DNA from: Lycorma delicatula
Lineage: Eukaryota > Arthropoda > Insecta > Hemiptera > Fulgoridae
Direction of reading: 5' to 3'
NCBI RefSeq assembly: GCF_047948215.1
Contig: NC_134456.1
Location: 62,825,529-62,889,528 of the forward strand
Length of the DNA stretch: 64,000 bases
Shown piece after piece: positions 12,460 to 24,400 of the stretch. The notes under the pieces were generated by a model, which was given only the letters and a program-made list of their open reading frames with translations, made no database searches and was not told where the DNA came from. How positions within the stretch are numbered: position 1 is the stretch's first letter; the number at the start of each line of letters is the position of its first letter. The position numbers and the translations under genes are program-made.

Positions 12460-13763
12460 TAGCAGTTCATGACCGGTCTCTTTTCCAACGCTTATCTAAT
12501 TTAAGATCGATATAAAATTTTAGAAATAATTTGCATTATAGTGCTTTAGTAAAGCTTATATTTGTTAATAGGAGGTATTGTAATTGAAGTTTATTGTAAT
12601 GTTTATAATAAAACCATTTTTTTATTTTATTTTTATTTTGTTCATTTATTTATCTATTTAAATTTTAATTTAATTAAAATTATTAATTTATTTTTTTATT
12701 TTTTACTTCTAATTTCAAAGTAAAATGATATGTAAAATATTCAGGTTTTGAATAACTTACGAGTTTTAGATATGCGAGTTATCGTAACTAAAAAGTGAAC
12801 TAACATGTGTAATAAAATATTATCGAAAATTGCACTGCCATTTTCAAGAATAACAAGATCCCATTACAGGTTTACTTATGAATGTGAGGTGTGAAGTAAT
12901 TTCTCGTTTTACTGTATATGGATCCAGCTAATTCCAAAAAGGGTATACAATAATTTTTTTATTTCATTGTACTAATTGAATGTAACTACAATTGGGGGTT
13001 TAAAGTAAATCTTTCTTTTTTGTTAAAATCTTGTTCCTGTAATTTTTATATAACAATCTATCTATGAAGTTCGGCTTCCTCTTACTCTCGCATGTGTAAT
13101 TGAGATAGAGGAGTAAGTGAGGAAGACCTTGTCGTATTGTTTCCTTCTTTTTTTTTTGCCGTAGTACTTAATTTACAGTCGGTTCAATTTACCCGAACGG
13201 GAAGGTAATTAGAATTTAAAAAAATGACATACAGAGAAGGGATATCCATTGAAATCCCTCAAAGAACGGTGTACAGTATACTTAACAACGGTTTACAATA
13301 TGCTTAGATATATACTAAACAAATAAGTAGATACAAAGAGTTCAAAGAACATTGATCAAAATCCAAAGTTCAGAATCATCAAAATTCTTCATTTCTTTTC
13401 ACTCCTTACCTTTGTTAGTTCATTGATTTGTTTCAATGTATCTTTCTTTGATTAGTTTTCTTTCTTCTGATGTAATTTTTTCCCTTCTTATATTTTTTTT
13501 TGTATTCCCTGAAAAAGAAAGTTTAAATGTCTTTTAATATTTCCTTTTAAATAAATTACATTTGTATTTATTCTAAATTAAATTTTCTATAAATTTTGAA
13601 GTCATACTCTTTTATCCTCCTTCTTCTTTCTTTTTTTCGAAAGAAAGTTGGGTAAAAACATTTTGATCCAAAAATGTTTAAATTCAATGTTTTTATATGA
13701 TTTTTGATAAAATATTTTTTATGATATAATACTAGGAAAAATGCCTACTGTAACTAGATTACA

Positions 13764-13939
13764 TTCATGCTGGCCTCCGTGGCGCGAGTAGTAGCGTCTC
13801 GGCCTTTAACTGGAGGTCGCGTGTTTGAATCCCGAACAGGCATAGCATTGCAACAAACGCTACAAATCATTCATCTCATCCTCTGAAGCAACATCTAACG
13901 GTAGTCCCGGAGGTTAAACAAACAAAAAAAAAGTTCATG
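13764..13939 (+). mobile_element. tRNA-derived SINE, family S2 (different head, same tail as S1)
   Basis: The head GGCCTCCGTGGCGCGAGTAG begins a tRNA-like segment with a near-consensus B box, TGTTTGAATCC, at 13822-13832. The A-box region TGGCGCGAGTAG is one base longer than consensus. The body is short. From about 13872 the tail CTCATCCTCTGAAGCAACAT and then GTCCCGGAGGTTAAAC matches the S1 tail. An A-rich run follows. The direct repeat TTCATG at 13764-13769 and 13934-13939 may be the target-site duplication, though it is short. Confidence 0.75.
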
Positions 13940-14102
13940 AATTTAGCGTACTAACAACAAAAAGTTTTACAATGAAAAAGCTTCAAAAACATTTTTAGCT
14001 GTTTCTTAACTGTTTCTTCAGCTGTGATTTTTTAACATTGCTGTAACCCCCAATGTTTTCCTTTTTTATCTCCAAAACACAAATATAATTTTTGATAAAT
14101 CT

Positions 14103-14166
14103 TTCGTATAAATCGTTCGAACGAATGAATCGTTCGCGCGCTGCGCGCAGCCACCCGGCGCACACT
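14103..14166. repeat. GC-rich island with two 12-base palindromes
   Basis: TCGTTCGAACGA and GCTGCGCGCAGC are each perfect palindromes in an otherwise AT-rich context. No gene start or CpG-island-sized region accompanies them. They sit between the S2 SINE and family A, so they may be the edge of another element. Confidence 0.5.
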
Positions 14167-14203
14167 TGATCCGATCTGCGTCAATAGCAGCTGAAATTAA
14201 AGC

Positions 14204-14750
14204 TGATGTGGACACAATATGACTTCCTTGTACGCCTATTTAATTTCATATTTTTTTAAAATGAAAGTTCATAAAATTTTATTTCATTAACTACTCTACT
14301 GGTATTTTTTCATATTTTTTTTTATTGTTATTGAATTATTATTATCGTAAAAATGTGTTTACAATCTAAATTAAAAAAAAAAGTTAAAAATAAAGAGGGG
14401 AGATGAAGTCCGATTCGAACCATGTGCCTTTCGCTGTAAGATCCAAACACTTCATTAATTAAAATTTTATTTGGCTATTACGCTGGAACCAATGAAAATA
14501 AAAATAATTTATCATACACCGTTGAAAAGCTCTCAGTTGGAGCTTATTAATGCGCTTAATAACTAGATGTTACACAGACCTAAATCCAAAATTTCAACAT
14601 CCTACGGCCAATAGTTTTTGAGTTATGCGAGATATATACGTACGTACAGACGTCACGCCGAAACTAGTCAAAATGAATATTTCCGTTGAAACCTGAAAAT
14701 CGAAATTTTTTGCGATCACAACACTTCCTTTATTTCGTACACGGAAGTAA
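14204..14750 (+). repeat. Interspersed repeat family A, copy 1 (internally deleted)
   Basis: Starts GATGTGGACAC, then GACTTCCTTGTACGCC. Shared blocks in order are ATGAAGTCCGATTCGAACCA, GTTGAAAAGCTCTC, AACTAGATGTTAC, TTTTTGAGTTATGCGAGAT, GTCACGCCGAAACTAGTCAA, ATTTCCGTTGAAA, and a terminal TTTCGTACACGGAAGTAA. Compared with the copies at 26602 and 34166 it lacks roughly 95 bases between the GAAAAGCTCTC block and AACTAGATG. No coding capacity is visible. Four copies in 64 kb mark it as a high-copy element. Confidence 0.8.
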
Positions 14751-16296
14751 AAGTGTGAGCACATACGTCAAACAAACAAACCCACGCACCATCCTTTTTT
14801 ATGGGAAAGATTAATATTTGATTAGGTAAAATATTAAAAATCTCGGATCTTCCCACTAATTAAACTCCCGTCCTTTTGCATTGAGATGTGTAACATTTCG
14901 TTTTGTACAGAAATTGCAAAGAACCTAAAGATCTGGCATTGGTTTTATTGGATTTAGTATCTTATTCCGATGTCAAATTAAATTAAAATTATAAGGTCAT
15001 TGATTTGAAGCTAGTGGATAAACTTATTTTTTCTCCGGTTCCGGAGTATTAGATCCATATTACAGTCATATCCGCAAATCCTTCCAGCTTTCTTTCAATC
15101 ACACAGTTTCAAGAAATGTAAACATTTTTTTCTAATTTTTAATTATAAGAATTGATTTTTGAAGCATATTAAACGGGAAATAAATAGTTAAACGTCAAGT
15201 ATCCGTAAAGTAGCAATGGTAATGAATTTAATTTGATAATTATGTGATTTATAATTTGGTTAAATATGAATGTTTTTTTATCCCTTTGCATTTATACAGT
15301 TATTTAAGCATTAAATTTTTTGTTACATACGTTTAATCGGATTAATTACTGACAACATAACGGTGTTTAAAATTATTTCTTTTTAGATGGTAACCTAATG
15401 TTACATTAGAATCCATTATTAGTAATCTAATATCGTAACATACTTCCATTAGTGTTATGATATGCAGTATCTGAATGTAGCGTAGAATTTATACTAATCT
15501 CCATGTGCTATTATTGTTTTAAAAGAATATTTATGTAAATTTTATTGATAGAAATATTAACACCAGATTTCAAGGTTATCGTTACACCTGTTGTTTGCGA
15601 GTACATTATTTTATATATTATAATTTAACTTCTTGTTCGTACGATTTTTGCGTAATACTAAATTCATGTAAATTTTACGGTGTAAGATTCTATTCTTAAT
15701 TATTTGCACATTTATAACTTATTAACTTTGTTGGTATTCTTAGTCGTAATCAGGTTTTTTACGTGTATTTGTATTTGGTTGTAAACCAAGAAGTTTTACA
15801 GCCAAATGCTTTATTGTAAAATAGACAAATTATATTTTTTGAAGATATTTTATATAAATAAATGTAAATTTATGTAAATGTTGGCGAATTCTAATTTTTT
15901 TTATTAACTAATAAATCTTTATAAAATTCATCTGTAAGTTAAAAATATAATATTTTAATTGTGCTTAGGATTACCACCTATAACAATATTAAAAAAAATT
16001 GTCTTCGTGGGGGAGTTAATAAAACGATATGATGTAGTTCGAAATCCTTCAGTAATAAAAATTATATTTATTTTAAAAAATATGTGCAGTAAAAAAATGT
16101 GCTGTAATAAATCGAAGGTCTAAGAGAGAGATGGGCGTTGCTACACCTTACTTATAAATGAATCTGTTGATCTAATAATCTAAAATCTAATACGTCTCAG
16201 ATCTCACTCAGTTCAGTATGAGTACTGGTTTATTCAAAACTGATTAATACGAAAGAATAAAAAATAGTAGTCATCTTTATTACTCGTATTAAGTTA
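14751..16296. other. Unassigned AT-rich DNA
   Basis: No gene, RNA gene or repeat boundary was recognised in this interval. Confidence 0.55.
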
Positions 16297-16699
16297 TATA
16301 GCGGGCGGCGTGTAGCTGTGCACATTGCGTGCGAGATAGACTGATAGGACGGGTGGAACAGTTTTTCACCTGTTTAGCTTCCGGGAATCACCGTTTCTGA
16401 GATGTGTGGTTAATTGAAACCCAACCACCGAAGAACACCAGTATCCACGATCTAGTATTCAAATCCGTATAAAAGTAACTGCCTTTTCTAGGGTTTTAAC
16501 GTTGGAACTCTCGACTTCGAAATCAACTGATTTGTGAAGACGCGTTCATCACTAGACCAACCCGGCGGGTTGGGTGGAACAGTTAGATAGTCATTACTTT
16601 TCTAAAACATCTCGTAAAGCTCCGTTTACTTACAGGATAGTTAATAGCGCGGTAAACTAGCCGTCAGCCTACGTGCACAGGAATACGCCGCCCGCTATA
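16297..16699. mobile_element. GC-rich terminal-inverted-repeat element (MITE-like) holding a SINE
   Basis: The left end reads TATAGCGGGCGGCGTGTAGC and the right end, reverse-complemented, reads TATAGCGGGCGGCGTATTCC. CTGTGCAC follows in both. The first 15 bases agree exactly, and the agreement continues imperfectly to about 28 bases. TATA flanks both ends (16297-16300 and 16696-16699), so the duplication could be TA or TATA, as in Tc1/mariner-like MITEs. Without the SINE and one copy of its duplication the element would be about 174 bases. No transposase frame is present. Confidence 0.8.
16351..16584 (-). mobile_element. SINE S1 inserted in the MITE, with 13-base target-site duplication
   Basis: GGGTGGAACAGTT occurs at 16351-16363 and 16572-16584, flanking the SINE exactly. 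On the minus strand the SINE body gives TTTCGAAGTCGAGAGTTCC, GATACTGGTGTTCTTCGGTG, GTGATTCCCGGAAGCTAAAC and a short A-rich end. The middle of the tail is deleted (CTCAGAAA joins directly to CGGTGATTCCC). The promoter boxes have decayed: the A box is TGGTCTAGTGA and the B-box region reads ACGTTAAAACCC. The insertion postdates the MITE. Confidence 0.9.
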
Positions 16700-17689
16700 C
16701 TAAGAGTTTTCTTAGCTTAATTAACTTAGTTGACTATGTTGTGCTGCTGTGTATATACTGCTCATTAGTATCTGACAGATTTTTGTAATCTGAATAGTAG
16801 ACCTCTGGTAGAACGTCACGTTCTTTACGTTATACGTTTATTTTGTTACATCATGTTTTAATTTGTAATTCCACCTGTTGTTTTCCGAAAATGTTTTCAT
16901 TTTACTTATTGTAAAAAAAAAATTAAAAGAGCAATGCTAAACGGTTATTGGAATAAAAAAAGATCTTTACTATTTATTTTTCCCGTACTGTAATTATTCA
17001 TCTCGATCTCGTATTTATTTCATATAATTTTAACGTTAGCCCTTGCACTGCTGCTATCAAATACGCTGTTTGAATTTTTAAAATTGGTCGTACCGTTCCG
17101 GAAATATAACTGAGTTTCAGAAAAAGAGAACGATCGGATAACGGAATCATCGAAAGTATATCTTTTGTATACAAACGTTAGCCCTTGTACTGCTAACAAA
17201 TACCCTGGTTTTATTATAACAGTGTATCAGTACTTTATTATAATAGCGTATTAATAGTATATATTATTAATATATATTTCGCATATATATCAATATGTAA
17301 TAATATAACAATTTTTCACTTGACCACCACGAAACATACTTACAAATCGGAATTTTTTCGCTAGTGATCGGTATATTTCGGTGGTAAGCTAAGGGGGACG
17401 GGACGCCCACACAACAGACACACATACAAATGTCCTTTATTAGGGTAGGATTTAATTTTAAATCTAACAGTGGTAAATTATATTTATATTCAATTTCACT
17501 ATGATGTGAAATATCAAAAAAACATCCACGTACCTCACGATAATCACGGAAAATATTGAATTCTCTTTAAGCTTTTATTTTTTAGGTTAGCTACCCATTA
17601 CTGTTCCTACTGTTTTTCATAAGAATAGTAATTAAATTGAAAAGCGTTTTGTTTTATACGTAAACCTGTTAACGTCGTATGCTCCACAC
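16700..17689. other. Unassigned AT-rich DNA
   Basis: No gene was recognised. Two phrases similar to ACGTTAGCCCTTG(C/T)ACTGCT occur at about 17032 and 17176, suggesting a weak local duplication. Confidence 0.5.
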
Positions 17690-18400
17690 ATTTCAAAAAT
17701 CAGTAGATTGAGGGATCAGCTAATCCTTCAAAGGCCAATCAATAGAGAAAAAAAAGTCGATTTCGTGACAAACTTTTCACCCGAAACTAATTTTGCCACG
17801 ATTTGAAATACAGTTAATATTTAAAAAGTACACTTTTCCAAATGGTTTGTTTTTGAATTGTTTCCAAATTGTTTTTAAACAATATTTAAAAGCGGGAAAG
17901 TCGGCTTTTTTTATTTTTTCACCTCCAAGATGAAAACTGATGAAACAATCATTGTACTGCAATAAGAAAGATTATAGATAATTGATAAACCTTTAAAAAG
18001 ATCTGTTGACAGACTCATCATTACATTTAATTTTCTTGGCTACTACTGGAGCAATTTTAAAGTTTTTTTTTTTTTTCATTTGGGGTAACTCAACATGCGC
18101 ATGTTCGATCATCAAGAGCTCATTTCAAACTTTTCTCATTGGAGTACATCAATCATTGGTTCATTGGTTTTCATCCTGGAAGTGAAAAACTAAAAAAAAC
18201 CGGTTTTCCCGTTTTTTAACTTTTAAAGAAAATAAACAACAAATTAGTTGTTGGAAACAATTCTTTTTTCTTATATTAATTGTATTTCAAATCGTGGCAC
18301 AGTTAGTTTTTGTCATGAAAATATCTATTGGTGGGTCGGTAAGCTGGAACATTTATTCAAGAAAAGACTGATCTCATTTGATTACGTTTTTTTGAAGGAA
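17690..18400. repeat. Foldback element with long imperfect inverted arms
   Basis: Two blocks about 250 bases long are reverse complements of each other around a centre near 18050. The left arm carries GCCACGATTTGAAATACA (from 17795), GCGGGAAAGTCGGC and TTCACCTCCAAGATGAAAAC. The right arm carries the complements, including TGTATTTCAAATCGTGGC (ending 18298) and GTTTTCATCCTGGAAGTGAA. The open frame at 17962-17777 on the minus strand lies in the left arm and has no recognisable content. Class is unknown; a foldback or MITE-type element is the likely reading. Confidence 0.7.
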
Positions 18401-21147
18401 AAATAATTAGCTTCGTTTCTCCACAGTTTCCAACAAATTTTTCCCCGGTTCAGAATCTTGAATGAGCCAAGAAGACTGTCCTTATTATTTTTAACAAACG
18501 ATCCGGGCCCATTATTTTGTGAATTCTGTTCTTAGAATTTCATCTGTAAACACCACAGCGTTAATTTTTCGGCTTTTAAATTTTAAAAAAAAATTATTTT
18601 TAAGCTCATTAATGGCAGTCATTATTTTCCTTCCTCTTGCCGTTTGATTTTACACGTAAATTAATTTTACCCACTTCAAGTGGGAAAAATTTTATCTCAC
18701 TTCGGGTGTAATAAACATTATTCGGACTTTTTCTTTATCAGAGTGTGTAAAATTTCGAAATCATAAGACTATATTAATTTTATTACAAGTTTAATTGCTT
18801 AACATAAACTGCTATTTTAATAAATAACAACTTAATGAAGTTAAAAATCTTATGTGCGACGAACTATTGAATTTAATATTTCAAACCACGGACGACCAGA
18901 AGCTGCCTAAATGAAGATTTATTCATTTATTTCATAAACGTAAAAGTTAATGTAAATTATTTCGAACTAGCTTTTCATTTTCACTTTATGAGCTGCTAAT
19001 GTCTTACGAGTTTACTGTGATGTAGGTCATCCAGTAGTTAAACGTTTTCAAGAAATTCCAAAAACCTACAAAATATGTGAAGTATGATGAAAATTCTTTT
19101 GCCAGCGGAAACTGTCAATTTATTTACAAAATATTCATAATTTATTAAATTAAGAATAAGCTTAGGTTGTTCCGTATTTAGGGATTTATATTTAATTTCC
19201 GCTTCTGATTCAAGAAATATTATTATAAAATGAATTGTTCCCACAGAAACAGGTATATTAATTTGTTGTTTTACAAGATCGGCTCGGTACTTTTTATACG
19301 CATGAAATACGACTGTCGTTAATCAAAGTTTCTTTCTCTGTTCATTATTTTGTATTCATATATTCGTTATATTTTATTATTGCAATACCTGAGATATACA
19401 GACTGCAGGTTATACCTTCAGTCTGAGTATAAGACAGTATTTTTAACACTTTAAAGAAAGAAAAAAGAAATTTGTTTATCTCTTACTTTTGTTAGTCAGA
19501 CTGGCATCTTTTCTTGTTTCTGAAAATACCATTGTTTCATGTTGGATTGCCTCCTGCAACCTCTTACAGTTTAGATACCTTAAATATACTACGTAAGTAC
19601 ATTTAATAGAAAAAAGTAAGAATAATACATGTCTGTTGATAAATAAACAATAATTTAATTAATTACGCCGTTTGTTTTATATATTTTTAAGAGTAGGGTA
19701 CTGTGCACTGTTTTCTTAAATCGTTGCGAAGAGACACGGCGATTACGCTTTAATGTTGTACTAGTTGACGAAGAAAGTTATTGATTTCTTTTTGACACGG
19801 CATGACCCTTTCATTTCCGTAGTTTATTTAACTTTGACCCGATTTTCAGTCAACTGACTATATGTAGGAAAAAAATGAGGTCAAGCAATAGGTCAGGTGT
19901 AGCAGATAAATTCGTGTTTTCATCAATCACTTTATGCGATGTTAGCACGACATAGTCTCAAAAAAAGTAAATAAATTATCGAACGAAGATTCATGAGGAA
20001 GATGAGAATGCTATATTTTAGCAATCATTTTACTCATCAATTTTTTATTCAATTAAAATTGATATTTCTGTGCGTTTTATGATGATTTTTTTTTCGTAGG
20101 ACAGAGTTGTATAAATAAGTAAATTATCTTATTGGATCTGTCTTGAGAAATAAACTAATTTAACAAAATCAATTTCCTTTTTTATTTTATTAGTATTGAT
20201 ATTTATTAATTTTACAGTTATATTTCGTAGTTCCCTTCCATTGAGATTAAAATATATGGAAAAATAGGAATTGCCGTCAAACTCGTATTTTAATATTTCA
20301 CTATGGTGGATAAAATGAATAGATTTAAAATAGATATTTTTATTTCAAAAATTGAAAATTTGAAACGAATCTTTCTAATACGATTGTGTGTAATGTAACT
20401 TAAAAAATTGAAGGTAAATTGAAAATTTTGTACAATTAATAAATTCATTGCGCTTATTTACATAGCAAAATTAATTTCAGTTTGATTTGTTTTTGACGGT
20501 CAAAGACACTGTTGTATCACTTTTTTAAAAATTTTCTTTTGATTATAATTTGGGTAAAACAGCATTCTAAAATTATTTTAGGAGAATTATATTACAGGAA
20601 AATATTGATACAGATAGAAATAAGTTACCCGTTATTTATTTTGAATTTTAAAACTAATCTCTTGTAGTTCACTTGGACCGAGATTACCTAGATGATACAC
20701 ATACAAAATTATAAAAGTACAGTTGTCACTGTATAACAAATTACCAATATACAACACAATCTTTAAACCCTGCTGTGTGTGCGCATAGTTCTGAGATACA
20801 TCAAGGCACAGCAATGTTAGATGGTAAAGTTTCTAGTTAAATAATATCCTTCGAATCATCACGAAAGCTTAGCGATACATATCCATGTGGAAACATTGAA
20901 TATTCCTTCAATACGTAAAGAAATTAAATGCCTTAATAACAACACATATGACTGAAAACGAGTAAAATCACGAAAATCCGGAAGCTATGAATCTCTATGA
21001 GAAGGATGACCTAGCATGCTTATACGATTGCACTTAATGGACTACCATGACTTATTGGTATGTAAACAATACAATAATACGAAAAGATACCTCCTTAATT
21101 AAAACAACTTTTCGTGTCATCTACTAAAATTTTACCAACTTAAAATA
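18401..21147. other. Unassigned AT-rich DNA
   Basis: No recognisable gene. The short minus-strand frames at 19038-19244 and 20632-20814 lack any known motif and are treated as chance. Confidence 0.55.
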
Positions 21148-21442
21148 TGTTAGAGCAGTAGTTCCCAAACTTTTCCAAGTCGCGGCGCCCTTTTTCAATT
21201 AAAATTTTTCCAGGGCGCCCTACCCTAAGTAAAAGTATGACTACTCGTAAGCAAGAGATAAAAATTAATAAAACTCTTGTATCTTCATTATTTTTTAATT
21301 TTATTAACATTAAATTAATAATTATAAATATCTTGGTTCAATTAATTATGAAGCTTTTACAATATTTCGCGGCGCCCCTGTGAAGAGGCCGCGGTTCCCC
21401 GGGGCACCGCGGCGCACAGTTTGGGAATCACTGTGTTAAGAG
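21148..21442. mobile_element. hAT-type MITE
   Basis: The element spans 21156-21433. The left end CAGTAGTTCCCAAACT and the right end AGTTTGGGAATCACTG form a 16-base terminal inverted repeat with two mismatches, of the type seen in many non-autonomous hAT elements. GC-rich subterminal blocks CGCGGCGCCC (left) and CGGCGCCCC (right) sit inside. The flanks TGTTAGAG (21148-21155) and TGTTAAGAG (21434-21442) are an 8-base duplication with one inserted base. No coding frame is present, so mobility would depend on an hAT transposase in trans. Confidence 0.85.
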
Positions 21443-24400
21443 TATAAAAAATTAAGCTTAGTATGATATAAAGGACATCCTCTCTAGACTTAATTTTTTT
21501 TTTAAAATGCAACTTTTTTAAATTGCATTTTCTTTTAAAAGTCCAAGAATTTTTATCTCAATTTTGCAAATTTTTTGTAATATCTCGGTACTGTCTAGAA
21601 ACATTGTTTCAAAAATGTCTATATATGTAGTTTAAAAGACATATAAAATATTTATAACACCTGACAATTTAAGTCTGTAAACAAAGTAAAGAGACCATAT
21701 CTCAAAACGTATACTGAACTTTAAACAATGTAAACTGAATGTTGAATATTTGAAAAACCAATATGTAAATATTTTTGGTTATTAAATGTTAAATTAAATT
21801 TGTTAAAAAGGAAAAAGTAGTATCAAATAATAATTTTGATAATTATTTTAAATAATAAACTGGCTATTTTTTTTTTTAAATTGTAAATAATATAATTAAG
21901 TTTAGCAAATAATGTATATTAAGTTAAATTTTTATTTTTTCTCATCATTAACAAAATGATGTATAGTTAGTTATAAGACAGAATACTGAATAGTTCTGTG
22001 CATTGGTTGACAGTGAACTGTATTTTGAGATCTATTATAAAAACACATACAGTGCTATTAATTTCTTTTTCTCATATCATTGCGGCCCGTAACTTTCTTA
22101 TGTAATAACAGTTGTAGTTACATTCATGATAAAATTAACTGTGTTTTAAATTAATGTTACATTGTCATGTTGTAATACTACTATACTACTAATAAGTGTT
22201 AACGTGTGAAGGAACGAACGTGTTTGTGTATTTTTATATTAGTCTTCTAAATGTATTAATTATTGTTATGATTTTACAGGCATTGACTTCATAAATTAGG
22301 TAATTTTTATAACGGTGAAAAATATAATTAAAAAACGCAAAGATATAGTTTTACTAGTTAATTACAGTATATGTAAAAAGGCAGAATAATTATTTTGTAT
22401 TATTATATAATACACTGTTATTTTATATAATGTATATATTGCTCAATTAGTTATCTAGTTCAGTAAGTGTTATATTAATTTAGAAAATAACTATGTAATT
22501 CATAATTAAGATTTAATTTGTTTTTATTTTTAGTATGATTAAGTCTAATTTCTAAAAGAAAAAAAAACACGTAACGTGGAAGTAAATTTTAAATTCATAA
22601 ATTTTGCAATCCACTTTTGTATATAGAAGGATAAAAGAAAATCCTGCTTTTGTAGGAATTTAAAAGGTGTTCTCCTTAAAAGAAAAAAGTTCTTTGAAGC
22701 CAATTTAATTTCAGTGGCAGAGGCAACCATATCTGTGTAGGTTAATGCAGAAAATGTAACAGCTAAAAATTCATATAATTCAGGTTATAATTTTAATTTG
22801 ATATAAAGATCAAAAAGAGAATGAAAGTAAATTATAACCTATTTTAGTAAAGAAATATTAAGTAAACTGAGTTTTATACTCGGAAAATCGAGAATATTTC
22901 TTTAAAAGTACTACACGTATAAGTCAGTTTCTCTTACTCCGTCCAAAAGAACATTTATGGACATCTAAGAAGGTTGAAACTCACAATTTGAGTAGGTCTT
23001 TATGTTAAGTTAATTTGAGATTTTTCCGTGGGAGGCTCTCTTTCTCTTGGTATGTGTGTGTGCGCGTGCGCATGTCACTCACTCATTCATTTGTAGGAGG
23101 ATTTGGTTCAGTCCCAAGCTGCACGTTTTGTACCTACCGCTTAGGAACAAGAATCCCCAGAAAGTTTATACAATTAACATATGCGAAATCGGCGATAGTA
23201 CGTACTGATTTCAGAATAGCTAAAGTAACTTTTTTTGTACATAATTTTCTATAAATTTCAAATAGTTATTAATATTGTTTTAAGTCAAATTAATATTTTC
23301 AGTTACATTGAACATACTCGTAATATTAGCTATGACCAAAACATGAAATTGACATGATACTTACTAAATGTTCACCTCTATGCGGAATTATTTAAAGTTT
23401 CCGAACACCTGAGACGAAAATAATATGACCGATTTTTACATAGTGCAGTTGAATTATCAGGAGAATAATATGATGCGAATGCATAGTTGAGAAATGAAAT
23501 TTCTGGCTGCTATTAAAGGTTGCTCCAGTGAGGGAAGGGATTATATTCTTGGATCACTTCTCGACTGACTTGTTGAAATCATTCTTTTTTCTAATATTCT
23601 GTTGGCGTAAACATGAATGAAGATTTGGTTTTGTATGATGATAAAATGTTCAATGTCGAAATGCTTACGGATCTTTCTGTTGTATGACGGTAATTATCTT
23701 TAATCGTTCTTAACGTACAGTAAATACAAATACAAAACTTTATTTAATTACAAATTAGAGTATTTGTGTATTACTTTAAATTTATTAAATATTGCACATT
23801 TACGTATTTGTTGTTAAAAGAAAATAATTCAGATTTGTGGGCTATAATAAGAAAATTCTATATGTAATAATTTCTGTAGATGACTCGACATCCGCATATT
23901 TAAAACAATATATGGATTGTTGCGTGGGATGACAGAAAGTGGAATGTAGTGAAACCGTATTTTGTTACTCGTACGACTGAAGGTGGCGTGGATGTCTATA
24001 AGAAAGGGTCTAGAAAGTTTACAGATTTAAGTTAAGTTTTTTTTTGGTAAATGTGCCTGTTAAATCTTTTACTTCATCTGCCGTTACTTTTTCCTAGTTC
24101 AAACATTTTAACTTAACGTTAACACAGTTATGGTTTTACCAACTTTTAAGGAGGAAACAAAATAAAAATCGTTTGTCGTTTTATATTTTATTATTCCATA
24201 ATTTTCTCTTAACTGAACAGAATAAATCAGTAGGAGTTTGTTTCTTTTTTTAACAAAGATTGCGGAAGTACTGCCGAAAAAATCGTAAAATATTAAATCA
24301 ACCTGTTAATGCATATGAATAAACCAGATTTTTAAATTTGAATTAGTTTATTAAAAAGCATATAATACTTGTATTTATTTATTTTTTCTTACTTTTAAAA

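Larger units (their letters stand above)
8701..13763. other. Long unassigned AT-rich interval
   Basis: No coding frame above background, RNA gene or recognised mobile element was found in about 5 kb. Minor items are a (TA)n run at 11896-11921 and a hairpin at 12437-12459 with 10-base perfect arms ATATCCTACT. Another short hairpin near 12220 has TGATCAGT arms. Confidence 0.55.
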
